From positions 1 through 43,726 of the forward strand of contig JAEUPI010000097.1 of NCBI GenBank assembly GCA_016790175.1: a DNA stretch of 43,726 nt, given 5' to 3'. The position numbers and the translations under genes were made by a program. The notes below the pieces were generated by a model. It did no database searches. It saw nothing but the letters and a program-made list of their open reading frames with translations, and was not told where the DNA came from. Source of the DNA: Burkholderiaceae bacterium (lineage in GTDB: Bacteria > Pseudomonadota > Gammaproteobacteria > Burkholderiales > Burkholderiaceae_C). Below, one piece after another: positions 18,056 to 25,699 of the stretch (the stretch's first letter is position 1; every line of letters starts with the position of its first letter).

Positions 18056-19921
18056 CTACAGCGCCACGGTCGACAACCACGGCACCGCGGCGATCACCAC
18101 CAGGCCCGCCACCAGCGCCGCCAGATAGGGCCACATCGCGCCCATCACCTCGTCGGGCGATCCCTCGCCGATGCGGCAGGCCACGTAGAAGCCCACCCCC
18201 ACCGGCGGCAGCATCAGGCCGATGTTCATCGCGGTGACGACGACCATCGCGTAATGGATGTCGTGGATGCCGAGCTTCTTGGCGATCGGGAACATGATCG
18301 GCGCCAGCAACAGGATCGCGGGCAGCCCCTCGAGCACGCAACCGAGCACCAGGAAGATCAGGATCGTCACCGCAAGGTAGGTCCCTGCGCCGCCGGGCAT
18401 CGTGGTCAGCCAACCTGTCATCTGGTGCACCACGCCGCTTTGTGCAATCGCCCAGGCCATGGCCGAGGCGGTGCCCAGGATCAGCAGGATCGCGCCGGAC
18501 AGCGCCGCCGAATCCACCAGCATGCGATAGACCTGCCGCACCGAAAGCCCGCCGTAGATCCAGTGGCCGATCACCAGCGCGTAGAGCACCGCGATCGTCG
18601 ATACCTCGGTGGCGGTCGCCACGCCGCCGCCCACCGCGCTGCGGATCAGGAACGGCAGCACCAGCGCCGGTGCCGCCACCACCAGAAGGCGCCCCACCAG
18701 CGGCCACGAGATGCCGGCCACGCCATGCAGATCCTCGCGGCGCGCCTTCCAGCGCGCCAGCACCAGCAGCATCGCCAGCAGCACCATCGCGATCACGAAG
18801 CCGCTCTGGAACAGCCCTGCGATCGACACACCGGCCACCGAGCCCAGCACGATCAGCACGATCGACGGCGGCACCGTGTCGGCCATCGCGGCGCCGGTGG
18901 CCAGCAGCGCCACCATTTCGCGCGGCTTGTGGCCGCGGCGCTTCATCTCCGGGAAGAGCGCCGGCGCCACGGTGGCCATGTCGCTGACCTTGCTGCCCGA
19001 GATGCCCGAGACGATGAACAGCGACCCCAGCAGCACATAGCTCATGCCGGCGCGCACATGGCCCACCAGCGACGCCAGCCAGTCGACGATCGCCTTGCCC
19101 ATGCCGGTGCTGTCGAGCACGCAGCCGAGCAGCACGAACACCGGCACCGAGACGAGGATGATGCTGCTCATGCCCTCGTCCATGCGGCCGATCACCACCG
19201 TCAACGGCACGGTGGTGGCGAAGCCCAGATAGGCCAGCGTGGCCAGTCCGAAGCAGAAACCGATTGGCACGCCGGCCAGCAGAAAAAGCGTGACGCCGCC
19301 GAACAGGAAGATCGCGAGATTCCAGTGGCCGAGCGCCTTGAACAGCGGTGCACCGGCCGACAACGCGAACGCAAACACCGACACGACGGCCGCCGCCACC
19401 AGCAGCGCGCGCAGACCAACGGTGCGCCACGCAAAGGCCAGCACCAGGGCCAGCATGCCGACGATGCCGAAAGTGATCGCCGCCACGCGCAGCGCGTTGG
19501 GCCAGCCGAGCTCGGGCGTGTGCACCGGCCATTCGTCGATCATGTAGGTCCAGGCCTGCGGCGCGAGCACCACCAGCATCGCGGCCACCGCCACCAGCGC
19601 GAAGGCCTGGACGGCGACGCGCCAGCGCGGATCCAGTCGCTCGACCACCAGCGTCAGCCGCAGGTGCTCGTTGCGATGCATCGCGATCACCGCGCCGAGC
19701 ATCGCCACCCAGATGAACGACAGCGAGACGACCTCGTCGATCCACACCAGCGGCAGCCGCAGCGCATAACGCGCCACCACCGCACCGAACAACAGCACGA
19801 CGATCAGCGCCAGCAGCGCGGCACTGGCCGCCTCCACCGGGCGCATCAGGCGCGCCACGGCGGCCTCGAAGCCGCCCGCAGGGCGCGCGGCCACGCCTGC
19901 CAGTGCGGCCGATTCGCTCAT
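18056..19921 (-). CDS. dctM: TRAP transporter, fused small and large membrane subunits (DctQM)
   Basis: 621 residues. The N-terminal part (about 25-180) is a DctQ-like four-helix domain with VVARYALRLPLVWIDEVVSLSF and AMHRNEHLRL. The rest (about 205-621) is DctM with LAGVPIGFCFGLATLAYLGF, the SGISGSKVSDMATVAPALFPEMKRRG signature (about 310-335), TGAAMADTVPPSIVLIVLGSV and MLPPVGVGFYVACRIG near the end. Q/M fusion is known in the family. It moves an organic acid, delivered by DctP, across the inner membrane using a Na+ or proton gradient. It lies 25 bp downstream of dctP. The substrate is unknown. Confidence 0.92.
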   Translation of the reverse strand: MSESAALAGVAARPAGGFEAAVARLMRPVEAASAALLALIVVLLFGAVVARYALRLPLVWIDEVVSLSFIWVAMLGAVIAMHRNEHLRLTLVVERLDPRWRVAVQAFALVAVAAMLVVLAPQAWTYMIDEWPVHTPELGWPNALRVAAITFGIVGMLALVLAFAWRTVGLRALLVAAAVVSVFAFALSAGAPLFKALGHWNLAIFLFGGVTLFLLAGVPIGFCFGLATLAYLGFATTVPLTVVIGRMDEGMSSIILVSVPVFVLLGCVLDSTGMGKAIVDWLASLVGHVRAGMSYVLLGSLFIVSGISGSKVSDMATVAPALFPEMKRRGHKPREMVALLATGAAMADTVPPSIVLIVLGSVAGVSIAGLFQSGFVIAMVLLAMLLVLARWKARREDLHGVAGISWPLVGRLLVVAAPALVLPFLIRSAVGGGVATATEVSTIAVLYALVIGHWIYGGLSVRQVYRMLVDSAALSGAILLILGTASAMAWAIAQSGVVHQMTGWLTTMPGGAGTYLAVTILIFLVLGCVLEGLPAILLLAPIMFPIAKKLGIHDIHYAMVVVTAMNIGLMLPPVGVGFYVACRIGEGSPDEVMGAMWPYLAALVAGLVVIAAVPWLSTVAL

Positions 19922-19946
19922 CGTCGGCTGCCGCCGGTCGCGTCGC

Positions 19947-20972
19947 TCAGGCCAGCGTGCCGGAATACTTCTCCAGCTTGGCCATCGCGTCGTTGCCGAA
20001 CTTCTCGCGCCACTCCTTGTAGAAGCCGGCCTTGGACAGCGTGTCGCGGAAGCTCGCCGGATCGGGCTTGTTGAAGACCATGCCCTTGCCCTTGAGCGTC
20101 TCCTCGAGCCCGAGGTTGAGCTTGCGGATGTCTTCGCGCTGCTTGATCACCGCGTCGGTCACGTGCTTGGTGATCAGCGTGCGCACGTCGGCCGGCGTGG
20201 CGCTCCAGCGCTTGCCGTTGGCGAGGATCCACTGGCCGTCCCACATGTGGCCGGTCATCGAGACGTATTTCTGCACCTCGTAGAGCTTGGCCGTCTCGAT
20301 CACCGCGAGCGGGTTCTCCTGCCCTTCGACCACCTTGGTCTGCAGCGCGGAGTACACCTCGCTGAAGTTGATGCCGGTGGGCGCCGCGCCGAAGGCCTTG
20401 AACATCGAGGTCCACAGCGGGCTGACCGGCACGCGGATCTTGAAACCCTGCAGATCGGCTGCGGTGTTGATCGGCTTGGTGCTGCTGGTGATGTTGCGAA
20501 AGCCGTTGTCCAGGCAGCGGTCGAAGGTGTGCAGGCCGACCTTGCCGATCGCTTCGCGGATGAAGGCGCCCAGCTCGCCGTCCATCGCCGACCAGACGGT
20601 GCCGTAGTCCTTGAACGCGAAGGCCAGCCCGTTGATGCCGGCCAGCGGCACCAGCGTCTGCAGGATCAGCCCCGACAGCGGGAAGATGTCGATCGCACCC
20701 GAACGCACCTGGCTCAGCATGTCGGTGTCGCCGCCGAGCTGGTTGTTCGGGAAGATCTGGATCTCGACCTTGCCCTTGCTCTCGGCCTTGATCGCATCGA
20801 CCGCCTCCTTGATGCGGATGTTCGACGGATGGGTCAGCGGGATGTTGTTGGCCCACTTGAAGGTGAGCTCAGCACTCTGCGCGTAGAGCGGCGCGCCGAC
20901 GCTGGCCAGCGCACTGGCGGCGGCGCCGCCCTGGATGAAGCGGCGACGGCCGGGTTGGATCGTGGGGGTCAT
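19947..20972 (-). CDS. dctP: TRAP transporter periplasmic substrate-binding protein (DctP family)
   Basis: 341 residues. A twin-arginine signal RRRFIQGG at 9-16 with a cleavage region near LYAQSAE makes Tat export likely. The mature part shows DctP features: LTFKWANNIPLTHPSNI, IQIFPNNQLGGDTDML, the substrate carboxylate-binding arginine segment GFKIRVPVSPLW, and NFSEVYSALQTKVVEGQENP. A good AGGAG precedes the ATG at 20972. It binds an organic acid and hands it to the fused DctQM. The neighbouring E1 dehydrogenase and SDR suggest the imported compound or its product is an alpha-keto or hydroxy acid; this is inference. Confidence 0.94.
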   Translation of the reverse strand: MTPTIQPGRRRFIQGGAAASALASVGAPLYAQSAELTFKWANNIPLTHPSNIRIKEAVDAIKAESKGKVEIQIFPNNQLGGDTDMLSQVRSGAIDIFPLSGLILQTLVPLAGINGLAFAFKDYGTVWSAMDGELGAFIREAIGKVGLHTFDRCLDNGFRNITSSTKPINTAADLQGFKIRVPVSPLWTSMFKAFGAAPTGINFSEVYSALQTKVVEGQENPLAVIETAKLYEVQKYVSMTGHMWDGQWILANGKRWSATPADVRTLITKHVTDAVIKQREDIRKLNLGLEETLKGKGMVFNKPDPASFRDTLSKAGFYKEWREKFGNDAMAKLEKYSGTLA

Positions 20973-21041
20973 CGGGGTCTCCTCGTCGGGGTGGGGTTTC
21001 GTGGATGGGCGTCGCTGCCCGTCTGCGGACAGCGCGTCAGA

Positions 21042-22058
21042 TCAGCCTCCGGCCTGCGCGGTGCGCTCCGGGCGATGCGTCAGCAGTCGCCGCGCTGCGG
21101 TGGCGATCTTCTGCGGCGACAGTCGCGATTCGGCCTCGAGCACCGGCGCATAACCGACCGGGATGCGCGGCGCGCCAAGCCGGGCCACGCGGCAGCCGGT
21201 GGCCTCGGCGGCCGCGGCAGCGACTTCGGCGCCGAAGCCGGCCACCTGCACCGCCTCGTGCACCACCAGCAGGCGGCCGGTGCGTGCGGCCGAGGCGAAG
21301 ACGGTGTCGCGGTCCCACGGCCACAGCGTGCGCAGGTCGATGAGCTCGGCGCGCACGCCGGCCATCTCGGGCAGCTGCAGCGCCGCCAGACAGTTGGCCA
21401 GGCCGCGCGACCAGGTCACGAGCGTGAGATCGCCGCCGGTCGTGACGCGGCGCGCCTGGCCGAACGGCACCGTGAGGCCGGTATCGACCTCGCCTGTCTC
21501 TGCCCACAGCTCCTTGTGTTCCATGTAGATCACGGGGTCGCCGCTGGCCAGCGCCGCATGCAGCAGGCTGAAGTTGTCCTGCGGCGTGGCGGGCGCGGCC
21601 ACCAGCAGGCCCGGCAGATGGGCGAACCAGGCTTCGAGCGACTGCGAATGCTGCGCCGCCGATGCCGTCCAGATGCCGATCGGCAAACGCGCGACCAGCG
21701 GCACACGACCCTGGCCGCCGAACATGTAGCGGTTCTTCGCGGCCTGGTTGACGACCTCATCCATCGCGCACAGCGCGAAGTCGATGACCCGCATCTCCAC
21801 CACCGGGCGCAGGTCGGCCAGCGCCATGCCGACGGCGGCGCCCATGATGTTGGCTTCGGAGATCGGCGTGTCGATCACGCGCGTGGGTCCGAATTCGGCC
21901 TGCAGTCCGCGGTACTGGCCGAACACGCCGCCGCGGCCGAGATCTTCGCCGAGCGCGACGACGCGCGCGTCGTCGCGCATCGCCTGCTGCAGCGCCAGCG
22001 CCGCGGCCTGCGCGTAGCTCAGGCGTTGCATGACGGAGGAGTGCGCGGGTGCGCTCAT
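21042..22058 (-). CDS. TPP-dependent dehydrogenase E1, beta subunit
   Basis: 338 residues. The start ATG at 22058 overlaps the alpha-subunit stop by 4 bp (ATGA). An internal ATG at 22031 is less likely. Family features are LSYAQAAALALQQAMRDDARVVALGEDLG, TPISEANIMGAAVGMAL, VNQAAKNRYMFGGQ, AQHSQSLEAWFAHLPG and VIYMEHKELW, and the C-terminal transketolase-like domain has LRTLWPWDRDT. It pairs with the alpha subunit as an alpha2beta2 E1, of the kind found in acetoin dehydrogenase, branched-chain keto-acid or pyruvate dehydrogenases. No E2 or E3 gene is nearby. Confidence 0.9.
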   Translation of the reverse strand: MSAPAHSSVMQRLSYAQAAALALQQAMRDDARVVALGEDLGRGGVFGQYRGLQAEFGPTRVIDTPISEANIMGAAVGMALADLRPVVEMRVIDFALCAMDEVVNQAAKNRYMFGGQGRVPLVARLPIGIWTASAAQHSQSLEAWFAHLPGLLVAAPATPQDNFSLLHAALASGDPVIYMEHKELWAETGEVDTGLTVPFGQARRVTTGGDLTLVTWSRGLANCLAALQLPEMAGVRAELIDLRTLWPWDRDTVFASAARTGRLLVVHEAVQVAGFGAEVAAAAAEATGCRVARLGAPRIPVGYAPVLEAESRLSPQKIATAARRLLTHRPERTAQAGG

Positions 22059-23065
22059 CGCCACACCCCCGCGCCGACATGCGTCACGTCTTCGTAGGCG
22101 GCGGCAGCCACAGGCCAGGGCGCGGCCGTGGCCTTGTCGACTGCAACGGCCATCTCGGCCCGCGCGTCGTTCATCACGGCATCGAGCGATGCCGGGGCGT
22201 GGCCCGCTTTGATCAGTGACTGCCTGGCCCTGAGCAGCGGATCGTCGCGCAGCGCGGCAGCAACCTCGTCCGCATCGCGATAGGTGCCGGGGTCGACCGA
22301 CACATGGCCCTTGAAACGGTAGGTCACCGCATGCAGCAGCCGAGGCCCGAGACCGCGGCGGATTTCGTCGACCAGCTCCGCCGCGGCCTGCGACACCGCC
22401 GACACGTCGTTGCCGTCGACACGCCGTGCGTGCACGCCCAGGGCCTGCGCGCGCGCCGACACGCCTTCGCCGGCCGTCATCGATGCCGTGGGCGTGGTCG
22501 CCGAGATGCGGTTGTCTTCGCAGACGAACAGCACCGGCAGGCCGTAGACCTGCGCCCAGTTGAGCCCCTCCAAGAAAGGACCGCGATTGGCGGCACCGTC
22601 GCCGAAGAAGCAGGCCACCAGATGCGGTGCGCTGCGCAGCTTCAGTGCGTGCGCAGCGCCGGTGGCGATCGGGATGCCGGCCGCGACCACGCCATTGGCG
22701 CCGAGCATGCCGACCGAGAAGTCGGCGATGTGCATCGAGCCGCCCTTGCCGCCGTTGCAGCCGTCGGCGCGGCCGAACAGCTCGCACATCATCTTCACCG
22801 CGTCGGCGCCCTTGGCCAGCGTGTGGCCGTGTCCGCGGTGGGTCGAGGTGAGCAGGTCCTGCCGATGCAGGTGCGCACAAACGCCGGCGGCCACCGCCTC
22901 CTGCCCGGTCGACAGGTGCAGCGGCCCGCGCACGAGCGCGGGCTTGTCGCTGGCTGCGAGGCCCCAGGCCGCCACGCCGCCCTGGCTGGCGACTTCGGCA
23001 CAGTCTTCGAAGGCACGGATGCGGCACATCGTGCGGTACAGCTCGAGCAGACTGGGCAATGACAA
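22055..23065 (-). CDS. TPP-dependent dehydrogenase E1, alpha subunit
   Basis: 336 residues from a TTG start at 23065. That start is supported by GGAGG at 23071-23075 with 5-nt spacing, and by family alignment from YRTMCRIRAFED. The TPP motif is FFGDGAANRGPFLEGLNWA (GDG at 155) with the closing VCEDN (182-184). THRGHGHTLAKGAD and GCNGGKGGSMHI are family loops. It decarboxylates a 2-oxo acid or cleaves acetoin with thiamine diphosphate. The closest recognisable type is acetoin dehydrogenase E1 alpha, but specificity cannot be fixed. First gene of the block E1 alpha - E1 beta - dctP - dctQM. Confidence 0.9.
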   Translation of the reverse strand: MSLPSLLELYRTMCRIRAFEDCAEVASQGGVAAWGLAASDKPALVRGPLHLSTGQEAVAAGVCAHLHRQDLLTSTHRGHGHTLAKGADAVKMMCELFGRADGCNGGKGGSMHIADFSVGMLGANGVVAAGIPIATGAAHALKLRSAPHLVACFFGDGAANRGPFLEGLNWAQVYGLPVLFVCEDNRISATTPTASMTAGEGVSARAQALGVHARRVDGNDVSAVSQAAAELVDEIRRGLGPRLLHAVTYRFKGHVSVDPGTYRDADEVAAALRDDPLLRARQSLIKAGHAPASLDAVMNDARAEMAVAVDKATAAPWPVAAAAYEDVTHVGAGVWR

Positions 23066-23070
23066 CGCGG

Positions 23071-23075
23071 CCTCC
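23071..23075 (-). promoter_or_regulatory. Ribosome-binding site deciding a TTG start
   Basis: GGAGG on the minus strand, five bases before TTG at 23065. The first in-frame ATG of E1 alpha falls 12 codons later, inside the conserved N-terminal helix, so the TTG start is preferred. Confidence 0.6.
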
Positions 23076-23221
23076 GGGAAGCAGACCGCGATTCTGGGTC
23101 CGGCGCGCTGTGCGGCGCCCTGGGTGTTGCCCCCGAAGCTGCGACCTCAGGTTCACGATGTGGTCCGGCGGTTCACTTGCCGACGCTGCGGCGTCGAGGC
23201 AGCGCGGCGTCGCAGCCGCGC

Positions 23222-23752
23222 TTACGGGCTGCAACGCCCCGGACCGACCGGGTGACGCGATGCCACGCAGCGGCCGAGCTGCAGGTCCATCACGCGCAAG
23301 TCGGCAACGCCGCCGCGCCAGGCGATCACGAACGGGCGTACCTGGCCCGCCGACGTCACCACGTAGGCATAGGCCATGTGACCTTCGGTGCCGTCCTCGA
23401 ACGAGGCCGTGGTGACGCGCATCGCGTCGTCGAGTCGCGATGCATCGACGAAGAACGGCACCACTTGGCTGGACAGGAAGTGCCGGATCGCCGATGCACC
23501 GTTGGCCCGCAGGGGCACCTCGTCGAAGGCATTGAACATCGCGTCGACATCGCCGGCCGCGGCCCAGCGGACGAACGGCGCGATGGTGGCGGCATGGTTG
23601 GCCGCGGCCGGCGCCGGCTTGCGCAGCGTCAACACATTGCCGCGGCGCGGGCTGCTGGCTGCGGTGTCGCCCGCAGCAGCGGCAGGCGGCACCGCCGCGC
23701 CGATCGAGACCAGCAGCGTCGCCCACGCGATCGATCGAGTGAGACCGAACAT
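23222..23752 (-). CDS. Exported protein of unknown function
   Basis: 176 residues from the ATG at 23752 (GTG or ATG further upstream would lengthen it, e.g. ATG 23773). A Sec signal peptide is visible (SIAWATLLVSIGAAVPPAAAAG). The mature region has AATIAPFVRWAAAGDVDAMFNAFDEVPLR, AIRHFLSSQVVPFF, a central MRVTTASFEDGTEGHMAYAYVV and VRPFVIAWRGGVADLRVMDLQ. The alternation resembles a small NTF2-like/cystatin-like alpha+beta fold, but I do not recognise the family. It follows tRNA-fMet by about 100 bp and precedes E1 alpha by 156 bp on the same strand. Confidence 0.65.
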   Translation of the reverse strand: MFGLTRSIAWATLLVSIGAAVPPAAAAGDTAASSPRRGNVLTLRKPAPAAANHAATIAPFVRWAAAGDVDAMFNAFDEVPLRANGASAIRHFLSSQVVPFFVDASRLDDAMRVTTASFEDGTEGHMAYAYVVTSAGQVRPFVIAWRGGVADLRVMDLQLGRCVASRHPVGPGRCSP

Positions 23753-23800
23753 CGTGCCGCGATGCTGACACATCCGACGACCCATTGCCCGCTCAGAACG

Positions 23801-23827
23801 GCGAAGCCCGCGTGAAGCGGGCTTCGC
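23801..23827 (-). terminator. Terminator-like hairpin after tRNA-fMet
   Basis: Perfect 11-bp stem (gcgaagcccgc / gcgggcttcgc) with a 5-nt loop, 28 nt beyond the tRNA 3' end, followed on the minus strand by CGTTCT. Likely the end of the tRNA transcript. Confidence 0.65.
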
Positions 23828-23854
23828 TGCTGCCGGCGGGGCAGACCGGGGATT

Positions 23855-23931
<77 letters not shown>

Positions 23932-23943
23932 ATCGAGCCGGGC

Positions 23944-23949
23944 AGTATA
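23944..23949 (-). promoter_or_regulatory. Candidate -10 box for tRNA-fMet
   Basis: TATACT on the minus strand ends 12 bp before the tRNA 5' end, the expected distance. No recognisable -35 hexamer lies 16-18 bp further upstream. Confidence 0.4.
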
Positions 23950-23996
23950 CCCGATCGCGGATGCCGCGCCGCATGTCGGTGCGGGTCCCACCGCCG

Positions 23997-25523
23997 TCAA
24001 GGCGCGCGGAACAGGTCCTTGGCGACGCCGGATGCCGCAAAGAGATGGTCGCGCGTTGCCTCGATCTCGCGGCGCAGCCGGCCGAGGTTGACGTCGACCA
24101 GACGACCCTTCCACTTGCGGACCCGACCGGCGACCATGACCGTCTCGACGTTGCTGCGTTCCATCAGCGTGACCACGGCGCCCGGCACATGATTCAGCGG
24201 CGCCACGTTGATGGCCTCGGCATCGAGGATGATCAGGTCGGCCTCCTTGCCGGGCGTGAGCGAGCCGACCTTGCCGTCCAGCTTGAGGTCGCGGGCGCCG
24301 TTGACCGTCGCCCAGCGTAAGGCATCGCGCACCTTGGCCAAGCCCAGGTCCTTTGTGTCGGGCAGGTCGGTTTCGCCGAGCGCGCGGCCATTGACGAACA
24401 TGCGCTGCAGCGCCATCGCCGTGCGCATCTGGGTGAAGAAGTCGGCCGTCAGCGTGCACTCGACGTCGGTGGACAGCGAGAACTCGATGCCCAGCCGCAT
24501 GGCCTTGAGGATCGGCGGCGTGCCGTGGCGCATGTTCATCTCGATCGGCACCGCCAACGACACCGCGGCGCCGGCGTCGCGCACCTTCTGCCAGGCCATG
24601 TCGGACATGCCGGTCATGTGCACGAACAGGTTGTCGGGGCCGAAGGCGCCGGCGGCGGCCAGCGCGTCGAAGGTGTCGCGCATGCCGAAGGTGCCGACGA
24701 TGTGCGCGGCCACCGGGATGCCGAGCTCGCGCCCGAGGGTCCAGGCCGCCTCGTAGCCCGGCAGGTAGATCTCGCCGCCCATGGCCATCGTCAGCAACTG
24801 GTCGCTGGAGCTGAAGTGGCGTTGCTTGATGCGCCGCGCGTCGGCAGGGTACTGGTTGCCGGCCACCGGGCCGGCGCTCTCGAAATAGCCGAACACCGCG
24901 CGCCGCTCGGAGTCGCGCAGTGCCTGGATCGATGCGTCGCTGTGGGCCGGCGAGTGATGGATCTGCGAGATGTCGAACACCGTCGTCACACCGGCATCGA
25001 GTGCCGAGAGCGAGCCGAACAGCGTGCTGACGTACACGTCCTGCGGGCGGTACACCGGCGCGAAGCCGAGCAGCATCTTCTGGAAGTAGTTGTAGCTCGT
25101 GCCCGGGTCCAGGCCGTCGAACAACAGCGCGTCGGGCAGGGTGCTGCGCACGGCCGTCTCGAACAGGTGATGGTGCGTGTCGACGAAGCCGGGCATCACG
25201 ATGCGCCCGCGTGCGTCGATCACCGCCGCGCCGCCGGCACGCAGGTTGGGACTGACGGCAACGATCTTGCGGCCCTCGATCAGCACGTCGGCCTCGGCGA
25301 AGTCGCCGACCTTCGGATCCATCGACATCACTGCACCGCCGCGGATCAGCACGCGGCGGCCGGGGCGACCGCTGTGCTCGGGCTCGCGATCGGAATCGCC
25401 GGCACGCGCCTCGCTGCTGCCGAGCAATCCCAGACCCGCCGTGGCGCCGGCGGTGCGCAGGAAGCCGCGGCGCGAACCGCCGCCATGACGCTGAGGAAGT
25501 CCCTGGTCGCACAGGTGACACAT
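23997..25523 (-). CDS. Tat-exported amidohydrolase (TRZ/ATZ/SAH-deaminase-like)
   Basis: 508 residues. The twin-arginine motif SRRGFLR is at 17-23, followed by GATAGLGLLGSSEARA. An N-terminal MCHLC (C2, C5) precedes it, which is unusual for a Tat signal. The metal-dependent hydrolase barrel shows PGFVDTHHHLF (H117, H119), AAHIVGTFG, FVHMTGMSD and the catalytic Asp in LSTDVE, the HxH-H-H-D ligand pattern of the amidohydrolase superfamily. Composite beta-sandwich segments are at about 57-110 and in the C-terminus (GSLTPGKEADLIILD). It probably hydrolyses or deaminates an amino- or chloro-substituted or cyclic compound in the periplasm. The substrate is unknown. It stands alone, downstream of dsbD. 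Confidence 0.88.
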   Translation of the reverse strand: MCHLCDQGLPQRHGGGSRRGFLRTAGATAGLGLLGSSEARAGDSDREPEHSGRPGRRVLIRGGAVMSMDPKVGDFAEADVLIEGRKIVAVSPNLRAGGAAVIDARGRIVMPGFVDTHHHLFETAVRSTLPDALLFDGLDPGTSYNYFQKMLLGFAPVYRPQDVYVSTLFGSLSALDAGVTTVFDISQIHHSPAHSDASIQALRDSERRAVFGYFESAGPVAGNQYPADARRIKQRHFSSSDQLLTMAMGGEIYLPGYEAAWTLGRELGIPVAAHIVGTFGMRDTFDALAAAGAFGPDNLFVHMTGMSDMAWQKVRDAGAAVSLAVPIEMNMRHGTPPILKAMRLGIEFSLSTDVECTLTADFFTQMRTAMALQRMFVNGRALGETDLPDTKDLGLAKVRDALRWATVNGARDLKLDGKVGSLTPGKEADLIILDAEAINVAPLNHVPGAVVTLMERSNVETVMVAGRVRKWKGRLVDVNLGRLRREIEATRDHLFAASGVAKDLFRAP

Positions 25524-25699
25524 GGTGTGCGGTCTCCTCGTTCGTGGGTGGACGAAACCCGCGCGTGCGAGCGACCCGCAGGTGGGCCCGCATGGCGTCG
25601 TGAATTGACCCGGGTCAGTCTAGGCGCGGCGGCTGCGGTCGGATACCGCGTAAACCTGCATGCGGTGGCGCCGGGGCGCCGCCGGGGAACGCGGCCCGT
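25524..25699. promoter_or_regulatory. Spacer between dsbD and amidohydrolase with palindrome
   Basis: A 176-bp gap. A perfect 12-bp palindrome TGACCCGGGTCA lies at 25606-25617, about 83 bp upstream of the amidohydrolase start, where a regulator could bind. A GC-rich hairpin (see next entry) lies closer to dsbD. No -35/-10 pair was assigned. Confidence 0.35.
25663..25684 (-). terminator. Hairpin after dsbD
   Basis: A 10-bp stem (cggtggcgcc / ggcgccgccg, one T-G pair) with a 2-nt loop, 15 nt after the dsbD stop. A very stable GC hairpin without a T-run. Confidence 0.5.

Noticed and set aside
18254..20074. Plus-strand open frame of 606 codons opposite the TRAP genes
   Set aside because: His/Gln/Arg-rich antisense shadow of the fused DctQM membrane protein.
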